Source: CBDUBU01 sp965365465 (GTDB lineage Bacteria; Bacteroidota; Rhodothermia; Rhodothermales; DASSAV01). From it: a stretch of DNA of 47,138 bases. Below, piece after piece: positions 8,815-17,514 of the stretch. A model generated the notes under the pieces. It was given only the letters and a program-made list of their open reading frames with translations. It had not been told where the DNA came from and did not search any database. The stretch lies in the NCBI GenBank assembly GCA_965365465.1, contig CBDUBU010000004.1, positions 1 through 47,138 of the forward strand, given 5' to 3'. The position numbers and the translations under genes were made by a program. Each line of letters begins with the position of its first letter. Within the stretch, counting starts at the first letter, position 1.

Positions 8815-11022
8815 ATGTTTTATAAAACGTACATCATGCATTTATCTCTGATCGGGATGCTCTCAGGCGCATTGTGCCTGCTTATTCCGACAGGGGCCTT
8901 TGCACAGGCGGGACTGGAGCAAACGCATACGCGCGGAAATCTGTGGGAAACGGTGACCAATGATGGGGTGGTTGGGAGCCTCGGCGCATGGGATTACGTG
9001 ACATCCAGCCCGTTGGGACTGTATCCCGGTTTCTCCGGCTACATCCATCCCATCGGAGGCGAGCAAAATGCGATTGATACCTACGCCAATGCCAACTATC
9101 ACAACTTCCGGTCGGGGGTCTGGATCGTGGCGCGGGATCTGACGATTCCCAATCAGGACAACCGCCCTGTCCCCGCTGAATACGAGGTGTTCATGTCCGG
9201 GGCGCAGCAGGTAACCTACGGCATTGCGGAGGTGCGCGACCCGGTTGTGCTCAGGAAGAATTATATAGACTCGTCAGGGTTCGACCCGCGCCTCCCGGAG
9301 GAAATGACCTCTTCCACCTGGCATACCAACACCGGCATCACCGTTACCCGCCGATCCTACGTCTGGAGCTACCCGAATTACTCGGACTTTATCATTTATG
9401 ACTACGTATTCAAGAACACGGGGCAGATTGTCTCCACCTTTACGAACCAGGTAGTCCCTGATCCGGGTCCATTCATTCAGACCCTGAAAGACGTGTACTT
9501 CGTGTTCCACGGAGGCGTATCGGTTTCCACCAAAAGCCAGATCAACTTTCATACGGATCTGGCCGCCATACAGGCCGGCGCCTTCGGGTGGCAGACCGGT
9601 TCGTACCACGACTATTATTACCTGTCCGGCGACAACACACTGGCCTTTTCCTACAACTACAACGGCGGCAAAGAGCCGACTCCGTTTGACCCCTATCCCG
9701 TCAAGAGCAACGAAGCATGGAAGACCAGATTCGGCGACGAGTTGCAGAGTCCTGCTGCATTCGGGTGGCTGGCGCTATATGCAGACGCTACGGGTGGAGG
9801 GCCTCGCACGTCTCCAACCCCCGACGTGCTGCGTATAGACGTTCATAAGGGAGGCAGTTTTCAGGGGCAGGATCTGGATCTGGAGCGGTTTACGATTTCC
9901 AACAGGCCCAGTAAGAAAGTCTTCTACGACTTCGCGCAGACGCCGGGGTTGCAGGAAGGGTATGGCAACCGGGGCAACCGGATGAACTTCTATACCTATT
10001 CCTATGGCCCCTACACCCTGGCTCCGGGCGACTCGGTGCGGATCGTTCTGGCGGAAATCGCGGGCGTCATGGACTATAACGAGGTCATTGCCGGCGACCC
10101 GAACGGCTATTTTCCGGACAGCACCATTGCCGCCATTCAGCGGAACGCCGAGTTTGCGCGTAAGGCTGTCGCGTGGGGTCTGGGCGCAACGGTCGATGGC
10201 ATGGCGCTCGCGGCGGATGCGCCGGAGCCGCCGCCCGGGCCCCAGACCGATGCGGTGAATGCTTCGGTCGGGCGTGAGCAGGCCGCCATCGCCGTTACCT
10301 GGGATCAGCGCGCCGAGACGGCAACCATTCAGGATGGCGCAGGTGGTCTTTTTTACGACGGGGCCGAAGACCTGGACGGGTACCGCATCTATCGCTCTAC
10401 CGACTTCCAGTATGTGAATGACACCGAACCTCCGGCGCTTCGGGGCGCAGCCTGGACGCTCATCAAAGACATTCCCCGCTCCGAATTCAGTCAGTACTTC
10501 GACGCCGACCTGGGCAGGTACCGGTTTGTAGACGAGGAGATCGACTTCGGCTTCCGGTACGGGTACTATGTCGCCGCCTACAATGCTGATCCACGCCCGT
10601 GGACTTCAGCCAACGGCACGAGGGTCGCCGACCTGGGGCTTCTGGAAAGCGGAAGCTACAACCGCACGACGCCTGCCGAGGCGGCGGCAGGACCTGTATC
10701 CTCATTCGACATCTATGTAGTTCCCAATCCCTACGTGTTCGGAGATCCGGAAAGAAGTTTTGGCCTGAATGACCCTTATCGCATCGAATTTCGCAATCTG
10801 CCCGAACGCGCTACGGTTCGCATTTACACCATTTCGGGAGATCTGATTCGTACGTTGCCGCACGGACCCAGTCCTCGCGGCGACCTCTCCGGGACGCGCA
10901 GTTGGGATCAGCGGAGCGATTCGGGGATGCTGGTGGCTCCCGGACTCTACATCTTCCAGGTAGAATCGGAGACGGAGGGGCTGGACAATGCCCTGGTAGG
11001 CAAATTGATGATCATTCGATAA
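8815..11022 (+). CDS. Large secreted protein with T9SS-type C-terminal domain, function unknown
   Basis: A 735-residue exported protein with a signal peptide ending near GAFAQA. The central part is rich in aromatic residues and has no catalytic motif I recognise. A fibronectin-like segment follows at about residues 480-620 (VTWDQRAE..., LDGYRIYRSTDF). The C-terminus carries the YVVPNPYV ... VRIYTISGDLIRTL ... PGLYIFQVES pattern of FlgD-like/T9SS sorting domains, so the protein is probably surface-exposed or released. The GAAAGGG sequence sits very close to ATG 8815; a second in-frame ATG at 8836 is possible. Its place between the TonB receptor and the PorV-like protein suggests a surface partner of the receptor, perhaps with a SusD-like binding role. 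That role is inferred from position only. Confidence 0.75.
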   Translation: MFYKTYIMHLSLIGMLSGALCLLIPTGAFAQAGLEQTHTRGNLWETVTNDGVVGSLGAWDYVTSSPLGLYPGFSGYIHPIGGEQNAIDTYANANYHNFRSGVWIVARDLTIPNQDNRPVPAEYEVFMSGAQQVTYGIAEVRDPVVLRKNYIDSSGFDPRLPEEMTSSTWHTNTGITVTRRSYVWSYPNYSDFIIYDYVFKNTGQIVSTFTNQVVPDPGPFIQTLKDVYFVFHGGVSVSTKSQINFHTDLAAIQAGAFGWQTGSYHDYYYLSGDNTLAFSYNYNGGKEPTPFDPYPVKSNEAWKTRFGDELQSPAAFGWLALYADATGGGPRTSPTPDVLRIDVHKGGSFQGQDLDLERFTISNRPSKKVFYDFAQTPGLQEGYGNRGNRMNFYTYSYGPYTLAPGDSVRIVLAEIAGVMDYNEVIAGDPNGYFPDSTIAAIQRNAEFARKAVAWGLGATVDGMALAADAPEPPPGPQTDAVNASVGREQAAIAVTWDQRAETATIQDGAGGLFYDGAEDLDGYRIYRSTDFQYVNDTEPPALRGAAWTLIKDIPRSEFSQYFDADLGRYRFVDEEIDFGFRYGYYVAAYNADPRPWTSANGTRVADLGLLESGSYNRTTPAEAAAGPVSSFDIYVVPNPYVFGDPERSFGLNDPYRIEFRNLPERATVRIYTISGDLIRTLPHGPSPRGDLSGTRSWDQRSDSGMLVAPGLYIFQVESETEGLDNALVGKLMIIR

Positions 11023-11064
11023 CCGGCTGTTCGGCAAACGGGCTATCTCGACAAGGTGAGTGTT

Positions 11065-12132
11065 ATGAAAGGCATCCTACGCAGGCGGCGTCCTTCGGCC
11101 CGGAAATGCAGGAGAGGGAGCCGGGTGGCGTGCTTTCTGCTGTTTCTGTTGATGGCAGGGCATTGCCCGGCGCTGGCGCAGACCGGAAACATCCTCGAAC
11201 CGGATGAGGATTTCAACAAAGGGGGACGCACCGCCTTTCAGTTTCTGAAAATCGGCATCGGCGCCCGTCAGGTGGCTATGGGCGAGGCCAGCGTGGCCGT
11301 CGTGGAAGATGTGAATGCAGCGTTCTGGAATCCGGCCGGCATCGCCGGCATCCAGTCGATGGAAGCAGCCTTTTCCTACAACCGGTGGCTGGCAGACATC
11401 AATTACACCGGGGCGGCGGTAGGCGCACGGTGGGATGGAGTAGGGCTGTTCGCCGCCAACATTGCCTTTATGGATTACGGGAGCATCCCCGAGGCAAAAG
11501 TCACCGGTTCGAGCGGCACGAATGATCCGCGAACCGGGCAAACTTTTTCGGGCAGCGATATGCTCTTCGGCCTCACCTATGCCCGTGAGTTTACCGACCG
11601 GCTCGCCATCGGGGTCAGCGCGAAATACATCCGGGAGTCTCTGTTCGACTACGCCGTAGGCACGACAGCTTTCGACGTGGGCACCCGCTATAACACCGGT
11701 TTTAATGGCACCCGCCTGGCTATGAGCGCGCAGAACTTCGCCGGTTCGGTCAGATGGCTGGAAGAGGCCAGGAGCGACCGGCGCGAGGGGTATGACATTC
11801 CGCTTCTTTTCAGGATCGGGCTATCCACCAACCTGATCGGCAGTCAGGATGCGTTTTTCAACGCCGGGGCCATGCACCGGCTGGTCGTATCCGCTGAGGC
11901 CGTCAACTCGAACGATTATAGCGAGCGCCTGCATTTCGGCGGAGAGTACTACTTCACCGACCTACTCATTCTGAGGGCAGGGTACAGAATGAACTATGCA
12001 GAAGGCAACTGGTCCATGGGCTTCGGCTTGAACCCGCAGTTGGGAGGCATTAACGTGCGGGTGGATTATGCCTACGTGCAGTACCAGTACCTGAGCGCTC
12101 CCCACCGCATCACAATGACCCTGGCTTTCTGA
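11065..12132 (+). CDS. PorV/PorQ-family outer-membrane protein
   Basis: A beta-barrel outer-membrane protein of 355 residues. After a basic N-terminus and signal peptide (cleavage near PALAQ) comes the family signature: a FLKIGIGARQVAMGEA segment followed by AAFWNPAGIAG, and the barrel ends in ITMTLAF with a terminal Phe. PorV acts as the shuttle that carries T9SS substrates from the translocon to the attachment complex, while other relatives are FadL-like channels. The start is placed at ATG 11065 because AAGGTGAG lies just before it, making GTG 11056 unlikely. Its position straight after a T9SS-tailed protein suggests a dedicated export or assembly partner for the cargo of this locus. Confidence 0.85.
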   Translation: MKGILRRRRPSARKCRRGSRVACFLLFLLMAGHCPALAQTGNILEPDEDFNKGGRTAFQFLKIGIGARQVAMGEASVAVVEDVNAAFWNPAGIAGIQSMEAAFSYNRWLADINYTGAAVGARWDGVGLFAANIAFMDYGSIPEAKVTGSSGTNDPRTGQTFSGSDMLFGLTYAREFTDRLAIGVSAKYIRESLFDYAVGTTAFDVGTRYNTGFNGTRLAMSAQNFAGSVRWLEEARSDRREGYDIPLLFRIGLSTNLIGSQDAFFNAGAMHRLVVSAEAVNSNDYSERLHFGGEYYFTDLLILRAGYRMNYAEGNWSMGFGLNPQLGGINVRVDYAYVQYQYLSAPHRITMTLAF

Positions 12133-12168
12133 ACGCGAACCAGTTTTTTACTAGCAGCGATAGCATCG

Positions 12169-15100
12169 ATGGCTTTTCAGGAAAACGTGCTGGCCGGAAC
12201 GGACCTCACCCGTGAAAACTTCACCCACCCTCCCCTGGAAATGGGGATCGTCCCTTTCTGGTTCTGGAACGGGGATCTCGACGCCGGGGAAATGGAATGG
12301 CAGCTGAACCAGTTTTACGACCGGGGCATTCGCAGCCTGTTCATTCACGGACGCATGGGGCTGAACGTCCCTTACCTGTCGGAGGCGTGGTTTGAGCGGG
12401 TCCGGTTTGCCGTCGAAAAAGCAAAGGAGATCGGCATCGATGCCTGGATCTACGACGAGATGGACTGGCCGAGCGGGACGGCAGACGGGCAGGTCATGGC
12501 GGAGGACCCGGAGCTATGCCAGCGCTACCTGGAACTGGTCCCGCTCATGTTCGACGGCCCCATCTTCAACTTTCTGGAGGCGCACGACGACCGGTATGTG
12601 AACACGGGCAACGCCAACCCCGTCGCCGCCTACGGGGTGCGGCGCGATCAGTACGAGAACGGCATCCGGGAACTGGTAGACCTGAACAAGAACCTTGCCT
12701 GGGAAAAAACGATTCCCTGGGAAGCGCCGGAAGGCAAATGGGTGCTGCTGTACTTTCTCGAAAAACAGGACCCCTACTACATAGACACGCTCAATCCGTC
12801 CTCTACCGAAAAATTCATTACGCTGACGCACGAACGCTATAAACAGGCCGTTGGAGACGAGTTCGGGAAAACGGTTCCGGGGTTCTTCACCGACGAGCCC
12901 GCGATGTACTACTACCACGTCGGCTTGAAGAACTACGTGATCCCCTGGTCGAAGCAAATGTTCAAGATTTTCCGGCAGCGGCGGGGATACGACCTCAAGC
13001 CGTACCTGCCGGCCCTCTACCTGAACATGGGCGAGAAAACCACGCAGGTCCGGTACGATTTCTGGCGCACGCTCACCGAGCAGTATGCAGAGACCTATTA
13101 CAAGCGCCTCCGCGACTGGTGTGAGGAGAACGGGGTCATCTTCACCGGGCATGTGCTTTTCGAGGAGTTGCTGCGCCTGGCCGCCCGCTGCGAGGGCAAC
13201 ATCTTCAAGTACCTCCAGCAGATGCACATGATCGGCGTAGATCACCTCTACCCGAAGATCGGGACCGCACGCGAGCCGGAACAGCACGTAGCCCTGAAAC
13301 TCGGCAGCAGCGCGGCGCACCACTTCGGCAGCCCGCGCCTGTTGTGCGAGTCGATGGGCGGCACGTACTGGGATTGCACGCTGGAGCGCATGAAGTGGAT
13401 CAACAACTGGGAGTATGTGCTCGGCGTCAACCTGTTCAACAACCACGGGTACCATTACACCATCGAAGGGGAGCGCAAGCGGGATTGGCCCCCCTCCCAG
13501 TTCTACCATCACACCTGGTGGAAGTACTACGACCGGTTCACAGCGTACAATGCCCGCCTGAGTCATATCCTTACCGGCGGGAAGCACGTCGCAAACGTCC
13601 TGATGCTTTACCCGATCAACAGCATCTGGACGAACTACACCCCGCAGGCGCATTCCCGCATCGGCGATTTGATCGAGGCGGACTTCAACTACCTCACCGA
13701 CACGTTATTGCGGCTGCACCACGATTTCGATTACGTCGATGAGGACGTGCTGGCCGGCGCGGACATCCGGGACGGAAGGATTCACATCCGGGAGGAAGCG
13801 TTCGAGGTGTTTATCCTGCCGCCTGTTACCCACATAAAGGAATCGACGCTGGAGCGCTTGCAGGCATTCGTGGCAGGAGGAGGCAAGCTCATCGCCACGA
13901 CGCTGCTCCCGGTTGGATTGCTGGAGACCAGAGACCAGGGCGCCGTCGCTGATCTCGAAGACTTTTTCGGGTTTGATCCCCTTGACGTGCTGAAACGGTT
14001 CGAGGCAGCAGGGGAAGTCTCTTTTGATCTCGTCCGAAGTGAGGCATTCCCGACCGTTTTCTTCCTGCAAGGAGAGGGTCTCCACAGCAAGAAGATCCAC
14101 GCCGAACGTCTGGTTGCGGAGAGTGGAGGGGAAAGCCGGGCCGTCCGGCAGTTTCTGGCAGCGGAAGCCGGCTCGCGGCCTGTGCAGTCCATCGAGTCGT
14201 ATATAGCGGCCCAGAGCCGTCTGGACGCCGAAAAACGGGATACCCTGCGCAATCTGCTCGGCGATTGCGTGACGCCGGATGTCGTGATCGATGATGAAGA
14301 GGTCTTCTATTTGCATCGGGTGAAGAACGGACGCGACCTTTATCTCGTGGCAAACACCACTCGGACCAACCGACGGCAGGTTGCGCTTTCCTTTGCACGG
14401 AAGGCGCGCCCCGAGCTGTGGAATCCGAACACAGGCGAGATCACACCACTTCATTGCTACTGGTATGAAGGCGAGCGGTTGTGCCTCAAGCTGGACTTTC
14501 CACCCAGCGAGGCGTACGTGGTCATGCTGGAGGAGGAGTCGGCAGGAGATCACATTACCGAAACGAATCTCCATATCGCCCACTTCGGCGGAGACCGCCT
14601 GGTAGGGTACGCGGAAAGGTTGGCAGGTCAGCCCTATGCCGTCGTCAGTAACCACAATGGGCATATTCGGCTGGAAGCGGAAGCGCGGGAACCCCTTCCT
14701 GACCTGCAATTGCCGGACGAGTACCGATTTACGGTCGAGCAAGACAATGTACTGGTCATCGACCGGTGGAAAATGAGGTTGGAAGAAGAGGACGCTGCCG
14801 GGTATCATTTACCTGAGTATGACGATGCCGGCTGGCTGGCTGTCACCAATGGCGCGTGGGAGATGCAGTTGCCCCAGGAACGGGACGAAGCCGTGTACCC
14901 GGTTACGCTCTGGTATCGCACCCATTTTGAAGCATCCCATCTACCCTCGAACACCCGGCTGATGATCGACGGCTTTAGCGGGAAAGAGTACAGCCTCTAT
15001 GTCAACGGGCTGGAAATAAAGGATTCCGGAGTGCGGAGCTGGTTGGATGCCGAGATCCGCGAAGTGGACATCCAGCCCTTTCTGAAGCGGGGGCGCAATA

Positions 15101-15597
15101 GCGTGGTCGTCAGGCTGATCGCAAACCGGCGCACGGACGGGATGCTCGACCTGCTGAAAATTGTCGGCGACTTCGGTCTTGGCGCCGATGCGGACGGAAC
15201 TTTCCGGATCATGGAAAAACCGTCTCGCATACAGATCGGAGACTGGACGGCGCAGGGCTTTCCGTTTTTCTCCGGCACGGGTGTTTATCGAGGGACCTTT
15301 AAGGCGCCGCCTGCCTATCTCGATGGAGGACGCCTGTTCCTGGAAGCCGAATGCGGCGAAGATGTGCTCGAAGTAAGCCTGAATGGGGCAGACCCCGTAG
15401 TCGTTCCGTGGCATCCTTACCGTGTTGACGTGACGGAAATGATAAAGGAGGGGGAAAACACAGTCGAAATGAAAATTACGAATACGCTGGCGGGCATCCT
15501 GGGAGGGGAGCAGAAGCCGGCGGGGCTGTTTCGCCGGCCCATCCTGATGCACGAACACCGGTACGAATTAGCTGCTCGCGCAGCAGCTTCCGTCTAG
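12169..15597 (+). CDS. GH106-like glycoside hydrolase, probably alpha-L-rhamnosidase type
   Basis: A very large (1142-residue) hydrolase without a signal peptide, hence probably cytoplasmic. The N-terminal half resembles the (beta/alpha)8 domain of GH106-type proteins: FWFWNGDL at the start of the barrel, IYDEMDWPSG near residue 95, then GFFTDEPAMYYY near residue 240, in which an acidic pair could be catalytic. A central segment (about 480-620) looks like a glutamine-amidotransferase-like fold, seen in many such enzymes (EVFILPPVTHI, GGGKLIATTL). The C-terminal 350 residues contain two beta-sandwich sugar-binding modules of the GH2 jelly-roll type (YSLYVNGLEI, LFLEAECGEDVLEVSLNG). GH106 enzymes cut rhamnosyl linkages. 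The assignment is by motif memory and the substrate could be another deoxysugar or uronide. Confidence 0.75.
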   Translation: MAFQENVLAGTDLTRENFTHPPLEMGIVPFWFWNGDLDAGEMEWQLNQFYDRGIRSLFIHGRMGLNVPYLSEAWFERVRFAVEKAKEIGIDAWIYDEMDWPSGTADGQVMAEDPELCQRYLELVPLMFDGPIFNFLEAHDDRYVNTGNANPVAAYGVRRDQYENGIRELVDLNKNLAWEKTIPWEAPEGKWVLLYFLEKQDPYYIDTLNPSSTEKFITLTHERYKQAVGDEFGKTVPGFFTDEPAMYYYHVGLKNYVIPWSKQMFKIFRQRRGYDLKPYLPALYLNMGEKTTQVRYDFWRTLTEQYAETYYKRLRDWCEENGVIFTGHVLFEELLRLAARCEGNIFKYLQQMHMIGVDHLYPKIGTAREPEQHVALKLGSSAAHHFGSPRLLCESMGGTYWDCTLERMKWINNWEYVLGVNLFNNHGYHYTIEGERKRDWPPSQFYHHTWWKYYDRFTAYNARLSHILTGGKHVANVLMLYPINSIWTNYTPQAHSRIGDLIEADFNYLTDTLLRLHHDFDYVDEDVLAGADIRDGRIHIREEAFEVFILPPVTHIKESTLERLQAFVAGGGKLIATTLLPVGLLETRDQGAVADLEDFFGFDPLDVLKRFEAAGEVSFDLVRSEAFPTVFFLQGEGLHSKKIHAERLVAESGGESRAVRQFLAAEAGSRPVQSIESYIAAQSRLDAEKRDTLRNLLGDCVTPDVVIDDEEVFYLHRVKNGRDLYLVANTTRTNRRQVALSFARKARPELWNPNTGEITPLHCYWYEGERLCLKLDFPPSEAYVVMLEEESAGDHITETNLHIAHFGGDRLVGYAERLAGQPYAVVSNHNGHIRLEAEAREPLPDLQLPDEYRFTVEQDNVLVIDRWKMRLEEEDAAGYHLPEYDDAGWLAVTNGAWEMQLPQERDEAVYPVTLWYRTHFEASHLPSNTRLMIDGFSGKEYSLYVNGLEIKDSGVRSWLDAEIREVDIQPFLKRGRNSVVVRLIANRRTDGMLDLLKIVGDFGLGADADGTFRIMEKPSRIQIGDWTAQGFPFFSGTGVYRGTFKAPPAYLDGGRLFLEAECGEDVLEVSLNGADPVVVPWHPYRVDVTEMIKEGENTVEMKITNTLAGILGGEQKPAGLFRRPILMHEHRYELAARAAASV

Positions 15598-15644
15598 CGC
15601 ATATTCATGTAAGCCGTGCAGGCGCTCACCCAAAGGTTCATGCC

Positions 15645-16097
15645 ATGAAGAAGATTGGCACATTAAACGCCCGGCTGTCCGGGATCATCGCGGCGATGGG
15701 GCACACGGATCGTCTGGTGATTTGCGACTGCGGGTTGCCCATTCCCCGTGATGCGGAGGTCGTTGATCTGGCGCTCCGCCTTCAGATGCCGCGTTTTCTC
15801 GACACCCTGCAAGTCATACTCCAGGAACTGGAAGTAGAAGGAGCCGTGGTGGCCGAGGAAATGGAAGCGCAGAGCGACGGGTTGTATCAGCAGTTGGAAA
15901 GTATGTTGCCGGGCGTCAGGCTGGAGAAAGTGTCTCATGAAGCATTCAAGCAACTGACCGCGCAGCAAGGAAACATAGCCTTCGTACGCACGGGCGAAGC
16001 GACCCCGTATGCAAACGTCATGCTCATATCCGGCGTCACGTTTGGAAAACCCGAATCGGTTAATTCAAATGGTCAGCATAAAACGAATCAATCCTGA
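15645..16097 (+). CDS. rbsD: D-ribose pyranase / sugar mutarotase (RbsD/FucU family)
   Basis: Interconverts cyclic forms of a sugar (beta-pyranose to beta-furanose in RbsD) in the cytoplasm. The family start MKKIGTLNA is present, the catalytic His20 (MGHTD) and Asp28 (CDCGLPIP) are in place, and the C-terminal YANVMLISGV core is conserved. It is 150 residues long, about ten more than usual, because of a polar tail that overlaps the next gene by 29 bases. AAAGG lies at 15632-15636, eight bases before the start. Alone, without ribokinase or ribose transport genes, it probably serves the sugar released by the neighbouring hydrolases; rbsD and fucU relatives cannot be told apart with certainty here. 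Confidence 0.88.
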   Translation: MKKIGTLNARLSGIIAAMGHTDRLVICDCGLPIPRDAEVVDLALRLQMPRFLDTLQVILQELEVEGAVVAEEMEAQSDGLYQQLESMLPGVRLEKVSHEAFKQLTAQQGNIAFVRTGEATPYANVMLISGVTFGKPESVNSNGQHKTNQS

Positions 16098-16527
16098 TGC
16101 CTTCAGGCCCTACGGGCAGGTCATTCAGGCGCCTGACGAGCCGGCGACCGCCGAAAGCGCAATGTTTCGGTTCTGGTCTGATCTGGCGCATTACGGCATA
16201 GAGGGAGAAACCGAGATCGGCCTGTGTACGGTGTACCGGCAAGAGGTTCCGGTCATCTCCTGGATGGAGCGGCATGAGCGCACCCCGGAGATCCTGGTCC
16301 CAATCGACAGTCCTGTGCTGCTGCCCGTGATGCCGCCGGAGGGCGGGCCGGAAAGCGTCGTGCTTTTCGAGATCCATCCCGGAGAGGCGGTTGTGATTGC
16401 AGACAATGTCTGGCACAGCGCCTGCCTTCCGGTCAGGGGGGCAGAAGCTACGTATTTCGTCATCTTCCGAAGGGGAACGCCGCAGGAAGACGTTATCAAG
16501 ACTGAACTGGCGAATTTGACATTCTAA
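16069..16527 (+). CDS. Ureidoglycolate lyase (AllA)-like cupin
   Basis: A 152-residue single-domain protein of the ureidoglycolate lyase/AllA cupin superfamily: FRPYGQVI near the start, WMERHERTPEILVPIDSPVLL in the first cupin stretch, then PGEAVVIADNVWHSACLP in the second with the typical Trp-His pair. AllA splits ureidoglycolate to glyoxylate and urea, but no purine or allantoin genes are nearby, and relatives turn up in sugar and sugar-acid clusters. The role here may therefore be in sugar metabolism. The start is placed at ATG 16069, which gives the expected N-terminus (VSIKRINPDAF). An upstream in-frame ATG at 16009 would add unrelated residues inside rbsD. It overlaps rbsD in another frame, which implies translational coupling. 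Confidence 0.7.
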   Translation: MVSIKRINPDAFRPYGQVIQAPDEPATAESAMFRFWSDLAHYGIEGETEIGLCTVYRQEVPVISWMERHERTPEILVPIDSPVLLPVMPPEGGPESVVLFEIHPGEAVVIADNVWHSACLPVRGAEATYFVIFRRGTPQEDVIKTELANLTF

Positions 16528-16537
16528 TGAGAAAACT

Positions 16538-17467
16538 ATGAAGATTGGCTTTTTAACAGCCTCGCTGGCTCGTGTACCGCTGGAAAGTCTCGTGCCGTGG
16601 GCGGCGGCGCAGGGGTTTGAAGCGCTGGAACTCGCCGCCTGGCCGAAAGGAAAAGGAAGGCAGTACACGCCCTGTCATATCGACGCGGATTCCTTTACCC
16701 GTGAGGAGGCAGGCCGCGTCAAGACGCTTTTTCAGGACCACGGGATGAAAATCTCGTCGCTGGCCTTTTACGAAAACAACCTGCATCCGGATAAGGCCCG
16801 GCGTGAGCAGTTTCATGCCCATTTGCGCCGTGTGATCGAAGCGGCGGCCCTGTTGGAAGTCGGTCTGGTGGGTACGTTCATAGGAGGGCGGCCGGTAAAT
16901 CCCGCGACGGTCATCAAGGAGGCAGGCGTCTTGTTTCGTGAGATGACGCGCTTTGCAGGGGACAGGGGCGTGCGTCTGATGATCGAGAACTGCCCGATGG
17001 AGAACTGGGTCAAGTTCGGACTGCCCGGCAACTATGCTTACTCGCCCGAACTCTGGGAAGCGCTTTTCAATGAAGTCCCTGAAAACCTGGGACTCAATTT
17101 CGATCCGTCGCATCTGTACTGGCTGGGGATCGATTACGACCGTGCGGCGCGGGACTTTGCAGACCGCATTTTTCATGTTCACGCAAAGGATGCCGAGGTG
17201 CTTGGAGACGGCAAGTATCGTTACGGCGTGCTGGCGCAGCAACTCGGAGACAACCCCTGGCATTCCGGGTGGTGGCGCTATCGTATGCCCGGAAAAGGCG
17301 GGATCGATTGGGCTGCCTTTATAGGAACGCTACAGGAAATCGGATATGACGACGTAGTATCCATCGAGCATGAGGACCCGGAGTATGAAGGGTCGGAGGA
17401 GAAGGTTCGTGAGGGGTTGATCGTGGGCCTTGAACATCTTCGCGCCTCGATTCCCGTTCCTGTTTGA
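16538..17467 (+). CDS. Sugar phosphate isomerase/epimerase, AP-endonuclease-2-like TIM barrel
   Basis: A 309-residue TIM-barrel protein of the family that includes xylose isomerase-like epimerases, hydroxypyruvate isomerase and inosose dehydratase. Metal-site marks are visible: MIENCPMENW (Glu), LNFDPSHLYW (Asp/His), FHVHAKD (His) and VVSIEHEDPE (Glu). It is probably cytoplasmic and metal-dependent, acting on a keto- or aldo-sugar. Ten bases separate it from the cupin gene upstream and 47 from the GH42 gene downstream. With the dehydrogenase at 4937 it could form an oxidation-isomerisation route for the imported sugar. The exact substrate is not readable. Confidence 0.85.
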   Translation: MKIGFLTASLARVPLESLVPWAAAQGFEALELAAWPKGKGRQYTPCHIDADSFTREEAGRVKTLFQDHGMKISSLAFYENNLHPDKARREQFHAHLRRVIEAAALLEVGLVGTFIGGRPVNPATVIKEAGVLFREMTRFAGDRGVRLMIENCPMENWVKFGLPGNYAYSPELWEALFNEVPENLGLNFDPSHLYWLGIDYDRAARDFADRIFHVHAKDAEVLGDGKYRYGVLAQQLGDNPWHSGWWRYRMPGKGGIDWAAFIGTLQEIGYDDVVSIEHEDPEYEGSEEKVREGLIVGLEHLRASIPVPV

Positions 17468-17514
17468 TCTGATTCTTCAGTCATTTCCTGCTCGACAGCT
17501 TCGCCGGACGATTT

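Noticed and set aside
16009..16068. Upstream ATG extension of the cupin gene
   Set aside because: It adds residues inside rbsD that do not resemble the family; ATG 16069 gives the expected N-terminus.
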